From Alphaproteobacteria bacterium (lineage in GTDB: Bacteria > Pseudomonadota > Alphaproteobacteria > Bin95), in NCBI GenBank assembly GCA_022825195.1, contig JAJDYL010000025.1:1-41818 (forward strand): a stretch of 41,818 bases of DNA. The letters run 5' to 3'. The stretch's first letter is position 1, and each line of letters opens with the position of its first letter. Of this stretch, positions 1 to 7,020 are shown piece after piece. The notes under the pieces are model-generated. The model was not told the DNA's origin and did not search any database. It saw only the letters and a list, made by a program, of their open reading frames with translations. The position numbers were made by a program, and so were the translations under genes.

Positions 1-230
1 AGCAGGATGCGGGCCTCGTCCCGTTCGGTGCGCTTCCACGACAGGCGGATGCGGCGCAGGCGTTCGACGATCCAGGGCCGCTCCAGCAGCGCGCATCCGG
101 TCTGGCGGGCGGAGCGCTCCGCATAGCCGGCCTGCCTTGCGGCGCCGGCGGCATTGCCGGAGACGGCATAGTGGCGGCAGAAGGCTTCCTGCCGGGTGGA
201 GAGGGCAATGGCGGGGTCGATGATGGGCAT
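1..230 (-). CDS. Terminase small subunit-like protein, N-terminal part (runs off window)
   Basis: The minus strand is open from an ATG at 230 to the window edge, giving 76 residues. The N-terminus reads LSTRQEAFCRHYAVSGNAAG followed by ARQAGYAERSARQTG and ALLERPWIVERLRRI. This is the pattern of the phage terminase small-subunit DNA-binding domain (Terminase_2 type: F..Y....NA..AA..AGY......G..LL..P.V). A ribosome binding site AAAGGAG lies 9 nt upstream of the ATG. The family binds packaging-initiation DNA and supports the large terminase subunit. No other phage gene is visible, but the rest of the gene and its downstream neighbours lie outside the window, so prophage, domesticated remnant or gene transfer agent cannot be distinguished. 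Confidence 0.72.
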   Translation of the reverse strand, partial: MPIIDPAIALSTRQEAFCRHYAVSGNAAGAARQAGYAERSARQTGCALLERPWIVERLRRIRLSWKRTERDEARIL

Positions 231-264
231 GGGATGCGGCTCCTTTCGTTCCGCTGGGCGTTCG

Positions 265-284
265 CCCCGGCTCGGAGGCCGGGG
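265..284. repeat. REP-like palindrome
   Basis: CCCCGGC and GCCGGGG form a perfect 7-bp stem around the 6-nt loop TCGGAG. Similar CCCCGGCTC...GCCGGGG palindromes are, from memory, common intergenic repeats in alphaproteobacterial genomes. It lies between the dispersed repeat and the terminase-like gene and would form a hairpin in the leader of that mRNA. Confidence 0.5.
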
Positions 285-296
285 TGACAGTTATGA

Positions 297-420
297 TTGC
301 TCCCGGCGGGGAGCGACCCTGTTTCGCGCGTATCGCGTGCGCGCCTGCGTGCGGGCGGGGGCGGGCGTATCGCGGCGGCGCGGTTCGCGCGGCTGATTGC
401 CCGCGCGCCCGCCTGCGCGG
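297..420 (+). repeat. Dispersed intergenic repeat, copy A
   Basis: This segment matches the reverse complement of about 30622-30752. A 23-bp block at 313-335 is identical to 30707-30729 reversed, and a 16-bp block at 393-408 is identical to 30636-30651 reversed. The sequence between is similar with small gaps. Both copies have the same orientation relative to the gene downstream of them (the terminase-like gene here, the VOC gene for copy B). The repeat is not coding by any recognisable criterion. Confidence 0.7.
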
Positions 421-522
421 CGGGATGCCGGGCGCACTTCGCCTGTGCGTCGAATGGGGGTCGTTCCGGCGCCGGGCCGGAAGGCGGGAAGCGGACCCAT
501 GGACACCGCTGCCCTGGGAGCC

Positions 523-549
523 ATTGTAGCATAATTTCCTAGAATGCAA
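523..549 (-). promoter_or_regulatory. Candidate sigma70-type promoter for the terminase-like gene
   Basis: On the minus strand TTGCAT (544-549) is followed after 15 nt by TACAAT (523-528), close to the -35 and -10 consensus but with a short spacer. It lies in an AT-rich island inside very GC-rich sequence and points at the terminase-like gene, giving a leader of roughly 290 nt that contains the repeat and the hairpin. Confidence 0.35.
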
Positions 550-659
550 GCCCTTTGCGGATAATTATATCCACATATGAGAACAAAACGGCTTTCGCCT
601 GTGGAAAACCATGCAGGCAGGCCCCGGTGCGGCGGGACAGGCGCACCGGATGCCGGTCG

Positions 660-1976
660 TCAGGCGGCGATGGCGCGGGCCTCCTGCAGGAAGCGCCGGT
701 TCACGGCGCTTCCGGGCCTGAGCGCCAGCCGTTCGTTGGCGAGCGCCAGCGCAACATGGCGCCGGCCCGCGCGGATCGCCGCCTCGGCGAGCGTCCACGC
801 CACGAGGTCGCGCTGGGCAATGCTGCCGCCCATGCGCCAGAGATGGGCTTCGGCCGCGAGCAGGCGGTCGACGGCGCCCGCATAGTCGCCGTCGGTGAAG
901 CAGGCCAGCGCCTCGGCGACGGGAATGGAGATGTCCCGGTAGGCGGGCGCGATCTCGCTGTTCGCGGCGGCCGTCCGCTTCATGCCGTCCAGCACCGTCC
1001 CGTAGGCGGCCCTGTCGCCCGCGCGCAGCGCCGTCATGGCGGCATGGACCTCGTTGAACGGGCTCGTCATGCCGGAGACCAGCCCCTGCCAGAGCGGCAG
1101 CAGCCGGCTCCAGCGTTCGCCCGCCTCGCAGCCGAGCGTCTCCAGCCGCCAGAGCAGCGACGCGGCGTTGCAGAGCTGCGTGCCGGCAACGCGCATCGCA
1201 GGCAGGATTTCATCGTCATAGAGCGCGAGCGCGGCCTCGAACTCGCCGAGCTCGATGTGGAACAGCGCCTTGTGCCACCAGATATGAACCCGGTTGTTGC
1301 ATTTCGGAGCGGTCCAGTAGGGCCGGCGGCCGTCCATCCAGGCGATGCCCTCGTCCGGCCGGCCGGTCATCTCCAGCACATGAGAGACGGCGTGATGCGG
1401 CCAGTAGCCGTAGGGCTCGAGCTCCGCCGCGGCGCGGCCGACCTCCTCCGCGCGGGCGAAATCCCCGAACTCCTCCAGGCCGAAACCGTAGAAGGACAGC
1501 ATGATGCCGTAGCCGGGCTCGTCCTTCGACCAGAACGGCATGGCGCGGGCGGCGCGGGCGGCCTGGCGGTGGAAGCGGCCGAGATAGCCGTCGAGGCGCA
1601 GCGCGCATTGATGGCCCGCCAGATCCTGCGGATCCTCCATCAGGTGGCGGTCGAGCACGGCGACGGCCGACGGCCACCGGCCCTCCGCGGCGAGGCGCAC
1701 CGCCGCCAGATGCCGCGCTTCGCGCTCCGTCAGCCCGGTCCCGGCGATCCCGGAGAGCAGCGCCCGCGCGCGCGCCATCGGGGCGCCGTCCTTGGTCAGC
1801 GCCAGGAGCCAGGCTTCGAGGATGTCCGCCATCGCGCAGCCGGGATCGGCTTCGCGCGCCTCGGCCAGATGCCCGCTGGCGTCGCCGTAATTGAGCGTGA
1901 ACGCGCGTATCGCTTCGTCGATATGCCGGGCGGCTTCGGCGTTCGCGCTCAAGCCGGCATGTCCTGTGTTCCTCAT
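660..1976 (-). CDS. TTC38-like tetratricopeptide repeat protein
   Basis: A 438-residue soluble protein made of alpha-helical TPR-like repeats. The central part, with YGYWPHHAVSHVLEMTGRPD, then a Trp-rich stretch and HIWWHKALFHIELGEFEAAL, matches the TTC38 (tetratricopeptide repeat protein 38) family, which is shared between bacteria and animals and has no firm biochemical function. The start at 1976 is preferred over upstream starts because GGGAGGG lies 6 nt before it and it clears the end of the monooxygenase gene by 43 nt. It is the last gene of the minus-strand run that begins at 10788, and no signal peptide or membrane segment is seen. The family call is good, the role unknown. Confidence 0.8.
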   Translation of the reverse strand: MRNTGHAGLSANAEAARHIDEAIRAFTLNYGDASGHLAEAREADPGCAMADILEAWLLALTKDGAPMARARALLSGIAGTGLTEREARHLAAVRLAAEGRWPSAVAVLDRHLMEDPQDLAGHQCALRLDGYLGRFHRQAARAARAMPFWSKDEPGYGIMLSFYGFGLEEFGDFARAEEVGRAAAELEPYGYWPHHAVSHVLEMTGRPDEGIAWMDGRRPYWTAPKCNNRVHIWWHKALFHIELGEFEAALALYDDEILPAMRVAGTQLCNAASLLWRLETLGCEAGERWSRLLPLWQGLVSGMTSPFNEVHAAMTALRAGDRAAYGTVLDGMKRTAAANSEIAPAYRDISIPVAEALACFTDGDYAGAVDRLLAAEAHLWRMGGSIAQRDLVAWTLAEAAIRAGRRHVALALANERLALRPGSAVNRRFLQEARAIAA

Positions 1977-2019
1977 TGGAAACCCTCCCGAAACGGCCCC
2001 CTTGCCCAATTGTCCGGCG

Positions 2020-3333
2020 CTATGCGGCGGGCCGCTGCAGGCCGTAATGGTCGCGCAGCGTCGCGCCGGCATACTCCGTGCGGAAGCGCCCGCGGCGCTT
2101 GAGGATCGGCACGACCTCGTCGGCGAACGCGTCCAGCATGTGCGGGAGGAGCAGCGGCATGACGTTGAAGCCGTCGGCCGCGCCGTCGTCCACCCACTCC
2201 TCGATGGTGTCGGCGACCTGCTCGGGCGTGCCCGCCATGACGAAATGCCCGCGCGCGCCGGCCAGCTTCCCCAGCAGCTGGCGCATCGTCAGCGCGTCGC
2301 GCTCGACGGCGCCCACGATCAGCTCGGTGCGGCCGCGCGAACTCTGGTTCTCGGCCGGGTCGGGGAAATCGCCGGCCGTCAGCGCGCGGTCGAGGGGGAT
2401 GTGCGAGAAGTCGTGCCCGTCGAAGCGCTGCGAGAGGCGCGAGAGGCTCGACCCGATGTCGGCCATCTCGTTGAGCTCCCGCTCCATGCGCTTCGCCTCG
2501 GCCTCCGTGCCGGCGATGACCATGCTGATGCCGGGCAGGATCAGGCACTGGTCCGCCGGCCGGCCGCTGGCGGCCGTGCGCGCCTTCAGGTCCCTGTAGA
2601 ACTCCTGCGCGGTGGCCTTGGTCATGTGGGCCGTGAACACCGCCTCGGCGTGCCGCGCCGCGAAGGTCTTGCCGGTGTCCGAGGAGCCGGCCTGGACGAG
2701 CACCGGCCATCCCTGGGGGCCGCGCGGGATGTTCAGCGGCCCCGCCACATCGTAGTGGGGGCCGTGGTGGTCGATGGGCCTTACCCGCTCGCGGCGGTAG
2801 TAACGGCCGGCCTCGCGGTCGTCCAGGACGGCGTCGTCCGCCCAGCTGTCCCAGAGTTTCTTGGCGACGTCCACGAACTCCTCCGCCCGCTCGTAGCGGT
2901 CGGCATGGGGGCGCCGGCCCCGGCTGTCGAAATTGGCGGCCCCGGCGATGCTGAAGGAGGTGACGATGTTCCACCCTGCCCGCCCCCGGCTGATATGGTC
3001 CAGCGAGGCGAACATGCGGGCGATGTTGAAGGGCTCGGAGTGGGTCGTCGAAGCCGTGCCGATGAGCCCGATCCGGCTCGTCGCCATGGCGGTCGCCGCC
3101 AGCGTGGTGAACGGGTCCAGATACATGCGCGCCGTGCGGTCCGAATCGGGCGCCAGCCCCAGCGTGTCGGCGAGGAAGATCGAATCCATGTGCGCCGCCT
3201 CGGCCTTCCGCGCGCACTCGACGATATGGTCGATGTCCAGCAGTTCGCGCCGGGGCGCCATGGGATGCCGCCAGGCCGCCTCGTGGTGGCCGCGGGCGTA
3301 GATGAACAGGTTCAGGTGGAGCCGGCGTTTCAA
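2020..3333 (-). CDS. NtaA/SnaA/DszA-family FMN-dependent monooxygenase
   Basis: A 437-residue luciferase-fold monooxygenase of the nitrilotriacetate monooxygenase subgroup. Diagnostic stretches are the N-terminal LHLNLFIYARGHHEAAWR, AAHMDSIFLADTLGL, DPFTTLAATAMATSRIGL, the FNIARMFASLDHISRGRAGW block with NIVTS, and PVLVQAGSSDTGKTFAARHA. Members use FMNH2 from a separate reductase and O2 to oxidise C-N or C-S substrates. No reductase lies nearby. The start is TTG with GGAGG 5 nt upstream. It is 74 nt downstream of the amidohydrolase gene, so a shared breakdown route is plausible. The substrate cannot be read from sequence. Confidence 0.9.
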   Translation of the reverse strand: MKRRLHLNLFIYARGHHEAAWRHPMAPRRELLDIDHIVECARKAEAAHMDSIFLADTLGLAPDSDRTARMYLDPFTTLAATAMATSRIGLIGTASTTHSEPFNIARMFASLDHISRGRAGWNIVTSFSIAGAANFDSRGRRPHADRYERAEEFVDVAKKLWDSWADDAVLDDREAGRYYRRERVRPIDHHGPHYDVAGPLNIPRGPQGWPVLVQAGSSDTGKTFAARHAEAVFTAHMTKATAQEFYRDLKARTAASGRPADQCLILPGISMVIAGTEAEAKRMERELNEMADIGSSLSRLSQRFDGHDFSHIPLDRALTAGDFPDPAENQSSRGRTELIVGAVERDALTMRQLLGKLAGARGHFVMAGTPEQVADTIEEWVDDGAADGFNVMPLLLPHMLDAFADEVVPILKRRGRFRTEYAGATLRDHYGLQRPAA

Positions 3334-3407
3334 CCTCGCCTCCGTCGGGCCCGCGGCGGACCGTGGACGATCGATTGCCCCGCAGCCCCGCCGGCTTCGC
3401 CGGCGCC

Positions 3408-4643
3408 CTACGCCGCCTTCCTCGCGCGGTCCTTCTTCGGGAGGTTGAAGAGGCGGGCGGCGTTGCGGCCGAGGATGTTGCGCTTCTGGTCTTCGGTGAG
3501 GAACGGGATGTCGTAGATCGCGCGCGGCGCATCGAAGTCGAAATGCGGCCAGTCCGAGGCGTAGAGGAGCTGGGTCTCGGCGTTTATCATCTCAAGGGTC
3601 GCCTTCAGGCCCACCTCGCTGCTCTTCTCCAGCGGCTGGCAGGTGTAGAAGCAGCTCTCGCGCATGTAGTCGGACGGCATTTTCGTCAGCAGCGGCGCCT
3701 CGCTCTGGCGCATCAGATACTGGTCGTCGAGGCGCTGCATCAGGAACGGGACCCAGGAAAGCCCGCTCTCCACCCAGAGGCTGTTCAGCTTCGGGAAGCG
3801 CTCCGGAATGCCGTTCAGGATCCAGTTGGTCATGTGGACGAGATTGCACCACACGAACCCCAGAGCGTGCATGCCGAGGAAGCTGTTGCAGGTGGCGAGC
3901 GAGGGGTCCTGCCAGTGGTAGCCGGCATGGAAGGCGATGGGCTTGCCGGTCTCCTCGATCATCCGGTAGAGGCGCATATATTCGTTGGCATGGACCGGCT
4001 TGTAGCGCGTCGAGGTGACGGTGAAGCCGATGATGTTCGGGTTGGCGCCGAACTCCTCCACCGTGCGGCAGGCGGCATCCGGCGAGTTGAACGGCAGCAC
4101 GGCGAGCGACAGGATGCCGTCCTCGGCCGAGAGCACGTTCTCCGCCAGCCAGCGGTTGTAGGCGTGCGAGAGCACCGCCTCCATCTCCACCTGCGGGTGC
4201 ATGCCGATGAACAGCATCGGCGTCGGGAAGAGCACCATGTAGTCCACGCAGAGCGCCTCCATCGCCCGGCGCGTCAGCGCCACGTCGAGATGCACGCCCG
4301 GCTCGTCCACCTTCTCGCGCCGCGAGGACTGGTGCGGGATGCGCCCGCCGACATCCTGGTAGCGCAGACCGAGATCGCCGTTGAGGCCGTAGGGCGGCGC
4401 GCCGATGCGCTCCTTCTGGTACATCGTCGCCTGGTGGCGGAGCACCGGGTCCTCGATATAGTCGATGATCTCGTGCCAGTGGACGGTCTCGACATGGTGC
4501 GCGTCGATATCGACGATGGTCCAGTCGGCGTAGCCGGCCTTGCGGGCATGGGCGCGGGCATGGGCCAGGTAATCGCGCGTGTCGGTCTCGGTGCCCATCT
4601 CCTGCACGGGCATCGCGCCGGCGTTTCGAATCACGGCATCCAT
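3408..4643 (-). CDS. Amidohydrolase 2 (ACMSD-like) family metal hydrolase/decarboxylase
   Basis: A 411-residue TIM-barrel protein. Near the N-terminus IVDIDAHHVE replaces the usual HxH metal motif with DxDxH, FHAGYHW supplies mid-barrel histidines, and ASDWPHFD near residue 345 carries the conserved aspartate. This pattern is typical of the branch related to aminocarboxymuconate-semialdehyde decarboxylase and aromatic-ring-metabolite hydrolases. The start ATG at 4643 has GGAGG 9 nt upstream, inside the end of the previous gene, whose stop codon (4648-4650) lies only 4 nt before this ATG. Coupling to a Rieske ferredoxin, a small unknown protein and an NtaA-type monooxygenase suggests catabolism of an aromatic or N-containing compound. 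Whether it is a hydrolase or decarboxylase is open. Confidence 0.88.
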   Translation of the reverse strand: MDAVIRNAGAMPVQEMGTETDTRDYLAHARAHARKAGYADWTIVDIDAHHVETVHWHEIIDYIEDPVLRHQATMYQKERIGAPPYGLNGDLGLRYQDVGGRIPHQSSRREKVDEPGVHLDVALTRRAMEALCVDYMVLFPTPMLFIGMHPQVEMEAVLSHAYNRWLAENVLSAEDGILSLAVLPFNSPDAACRTVEEFGANPNIIGFTVTSTRYKPVHANEYMRLYRMIEETGKPIAFHAGYHWQDPSLATCNSFLGMHALGFVWCNLVHMTNWILNGIPERFPKLNSLWVESGLSWVPFLMQRLDDQYLMRQSEAPLLTKMPSDYMRESCFYTCQPLEKSSEVGLKATLEMINAETQLLYASDWPHFDFDAPRAIYDIPFLTEDQKRNILGRNAARLFNLPKKDRARKAA

Positions 4644-4647
4644 GGGC

Positions 4648-5025
4648 TCAGGCCTCCTTCTCGGCGGCCGCCGGCGCGGCCTCGCTCAAATGGTAGTCCT
4701 CCGGGCGGCGGCGCGACCAGAGGCCGAACTCCATCGGCCCGAGGCGCAGCGCGCGCAGCAATTCGGTGACGGCGGTGAGCGCCTCGGTCGGCGTCACCAC
4801 CTCGTCATAGCGCCCGTGCAGCGGGCGGAAGGTGCGGTCCTCGCCGTCCGCCTTGGCGGCGTAGAGCTTGACGGCCGCCGTCATCAGGTCGGCGACGGCG
4901 CTGTCCGGGATGCGGTGGGCCTCGCCGCGCTCGACCGCCTCGGCGGCAAGCGTCCAGAGGCGGCGCGCGTCCTCGTCGAAATCCGCGTAAGCGTCGTTAT
5001 GCCCCCTGAGGTCAGAGGGAGACAT
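4648..5025 (-). CDS. Unknown 125-residue protein between Rieske and amidohydrolase genes
   Basis: I do not recognise a named family. The protein begins MSPSDLRGHNDAYADFDEDA and is mostly helical, acidic at the N-terminus, with RRIPD-like loops (HRIPDSAVADLMTAAVKLYA) and a middle TPTEALTAVTELLRALRL helix, with no cysteines or membrane segment. The ATG at 5025 overlaps the end of the Rieske gene by 14 nt, and its stop is 4 nt before the amidohydrolase start, so the three are very likely translated as a unit. A subunit or assembly role for one of the neighbours is a guess from context only. Confidence 0.75.
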   Translation of the reverse strand: MSPSDLRGHNDAYADFDEDARRLWTLAAEAVERGEAHRIPDSAVADLMTAAVKLYAAKADGEDRTFRPLHGRYDEVVTPTEALTAVTELLRALRLGPMEFGLWSRRRPEDYHLSEAAPAAAEKEA

Positions 5026-5380
5026 AGACCTCTCCGTCCTGGACCTGCACGGCCACGGGCTCCAGCGCCATGCCGTCATTGCCGGGGTGGCGGCCGGTGC
5101 GGATGTCGTATTCCAGCCCGTGCCAGGGGCAGACGATGTTGACCCGCTCCTCGTCATAGCGCCGCCCGAGCGAGCGACGGCCGGCGTCGAGCGTTTCCAG
5201 CACCCGGTTGTAGATACGGCCCTGGCAGACGGGGCCGCCCTGGTGCGGGCAGTTGTTGCGCCAGGCATAGAAGCCGTCATCGAGGCGGAAGACGCCGACC
5301 TCCTCGCCCGCGACCTTCACCACCTTCTTCGCGGGCAGCGGCTCGAACTCCTCGACCGACCCGACCCTCACCGTCTCCAT
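5012..5380 (-). CDS. Rieske [2Fe-2S] ferredoxin-like protein
   Basis: A 122-residue protein with Cys44-Pro-His46 (NCPHQGGPVCQG) and Cys84-Pro-Trp-His87 (IVCPWHGLEYD), the four ligands of a Rieske [2Fe-2S] cluster. The gap between the two motifs is longer than in minimal Rieske ferredoxins because of an Arg-rich insert at about 55-80. The start at 5380 is chosen for GGGAGG 9 nt upstream; a longer frame extends to 5437. The protein probably carries electrons to an oxygenase. No Rieske oxygenase alpha subunit is in the window, so the partner may be an unlinked enzyme or an unusual one. Confidence 0.88.
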   Translation of the reverse strand: METVRVGSVEEFEPLPAKKVVKVAGEEVGVFRLDDGFYAWRNNCPHQGGPVCQGRIYNRVLETLDAGRRSLGRRYDEERVNIVCPWHGLEYDIRTGRHPGNDGMALEPVAVQVQDGEVYVSL

Positions 5381-5433
5381 CGACCGCTGCCTCCCTGCCG
5401 CCGCGCCCATTCTGGCGGCGGCGGGGGACGGCG

Positions 5434-6990
5434 TCAATTTGGCGTCCTCTCATACGCATCGGCGAAGGCCTGCAAGGCGGCGAAGAGGTCGCGGTCGTTG
5501 ACGATGCGGGGCACCTTGTTCTGGCCGCCGAGCTTGCCGCGGCTTTTCATCCATGCGGCGAAACCGCCGGGAGGCATGAGGCGCACGCGCGCGGCGTCCA
5601 GGCCGTAGCCGCCCGCGCGGTGGGCGTCATAGTCGTCGTTGAGGCGGCAGAGCGCCGCGTCCAGCGTTTCGGCGAAGCGGACCTGCCGCCCGGCATCGGG
5701 GCCAGTCCCGCCGGGTTCCGCTCCGAACTCGACGATGTAGAGGTGCCCGCCGCGCGCGCCGGCCTCGTCCGGAAACAGGCTTCCGGCGGCGAAGTCGCTG
5801 ACCGTGGCGCCGATGGCCCTTGCGGCCTCCGCCACGGCGCGCTCGACCTCGGCGCCGATCACGTGTTCGCCGAATGCGGACAGCATGTAGCTCGTCCGCC
5901 CGGTGACGAGGAGGCGCGGCGGATCGCGGTCGACCAGCATCACCGTGTCGCCGACGAGGTAGCGCCAGAGGCCGGCGCAGGTGGTGACGGCGAGCGCGTA
6001 GTTGACGCCCGGCTCCGCGTCGCCGATCCAGCGGCAGTCCGGTTCCCGGCTGTCCAGCTGATCGACCGGAATGAACTCGTAAAAGATGCCGGTGTCGAGC
6101 AGCAGCCGTAGGCCCTCGCCGTCCCCGCGGTCGGCGATGGCGAAGAAGCCTTCGCTGGCCGGATAGACCTCGCGCGTCTCCGCGCCGCTGCCTTCCAGCA
6201 GGGCGGCGAAGCGGTCGCGGTAGGGCGCCCAGGCGACGCCGCCATGGCTCAGCATTTCGAGCGCGGGCCAGATGTCGGCGATCCGGCCGGACCTGCTGCC
6301 GGCGGTCTCGGCGAGGCGCTCGAAGAAGATCAGCAGCCAGCTCGGCGTGCCGGCGACGCCCGAAATCTCCTCGTCCAGGGAGCGCGCGGCGAAGCGGCCG
6401 ATCTTCTCCTCCCAGTCGGCGATGGTCTCCAGGTCGCGCGGCGGGAAGTAGCGCAGCCTTGCCCAGCGCGGCATTTCCGCCGCCGCGATACCGCTCAGGT
6501 CGCCGCTGGAGACGCCCGGCGCCTGGCGGACCAGCCCGGTCGAGCCGCCGAGCATGAAGACGCGGCCCGCGAGCAGCCGGCTTTCCGGGCGGTTGGCGAC
6601 ATGGTGGACCATCAGCTCGGTGCCCGCGCGCACATTGGACCGGCGCATCTCGCGGCTGACGGGGATGTATTTCGTAGTGCCGGTCGTCGTCCCGGACGAG
6701 ACGGCGAACCACGGAACGGGCCCCGGCCAGGTGCAGTCAGTCAGGCGCGGGAAGGGCTGGCGCCAATAGCTTTCCCAGAAGGCATCGTAGTCCCTGAGCG
6801 GAACGCGGGCGCGGAAATCGTCGAGGGACCGGATCGCAGAAAACCCGTGGTCCCGCCCGAATTGCGTGCCGCGCGCGCGCCGGATGAGGGACGACAGGAC
6901 GCGGCGCTGCGCCTGCTCGGGGTCCATGCGCGCCAGACGCCGAAGCCGTTGGCGGGCATAGAGCCGGAGAAGCCAGGTCGCGTCATGCAT
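5434..6990 (-). CDS. GH3-family acyl-acid amido synthetase
   Basis: A 518-residue protein of the GH3 (auxin-responsive promoter) family, full length for bacterial members. The ATP/AMP loop is SSGTTTGTTKYIP at residues 98-110. YPASEG and GLWRYLVGD follow at the expected later positions, and the C-terminal lobe ends GGQNKVPRI. GH3 enzymes adenylate a carboxylic acid and pass it to an amino acid, making an amide; plant members conjugate auxin or jasmonate. The acid used here is unknown. The gene starts 30 nt after the penicillin-acylase gene on the same strand, so one transcript would encode an amide-forming and an amide-cleaving enzyme. Confidence 0.92.
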   Translation of the reverse strand: MHDATWLLRLYARQRLRRLARMDPEQAQRRVLSSLIRRARGTQFGRDHGFSAIRSLDDFRARVPLRDYDAFWESYWRQPFPRLTDCTWPGPVPWFAVSSGTTTGTTKYIPVSREMRRSNVRAGTELMVHHVANRPESRLLAGRVFMLGGSTGLVRQAPGVSSGDLSGIAAAEMPRWARLRYFPPRDLETIADWEEKIGRFAARSLDEEISGVAGTPSWLLIFFERLAETAGSRSGRIADIWPALEMLSHGGVAWAPYRDRFAALLEGSGAETREVYPASEGFFAIADRGDGEGLRLLLDTGIFYEFIPVDQLDSREPDCRWIGDAEPGVNYALAVTTCAGLWRYLVGDTVMLVDRDPPRLLVTGRTSYMLSAFGEHVIGAEVERAVAEAARAIGATVSDFAAGSLFPDEAGARGGHLYIVEFGAEPGGTGPDAGRQVRFAETLDAALCRLNDDYDAHRAGGYGLDAARVRLMPPGGFAAWMKSRGKLGGQNKVPRIVNDRDLFAALQAFADAYERTPN

Positions 6991-7020
6991 GGTCGGTTGC
7001 CCGGTCTCCCCCTTCCGGGG

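Larger units (their letters stand above)
231..659. other. 429-bp gene-free region with repeats and a candidate promoter
   Basis: No convincing gene lies here. The open frames on both strands are Arg/Ala-rich and follow the GC-rich repeat rather than any protein family. The stretch holds a perfect hairpin (265-284), one copy of a dispersed repeat (297-420) and an AT-rich patch around 520-600 that includes a candidate minus-strand promoter. Confidence 0.7.

Noticed and set aside
3408..4643. The ACMSD-like amidohydrolase as the iso-orotate decarboxylase of a thymine route
   Set aside because: That enzyme shares the fold, but this gene is 19 kb from the URC operon and coupled to Rieske and monooxygenase genes, so the link is not supported.
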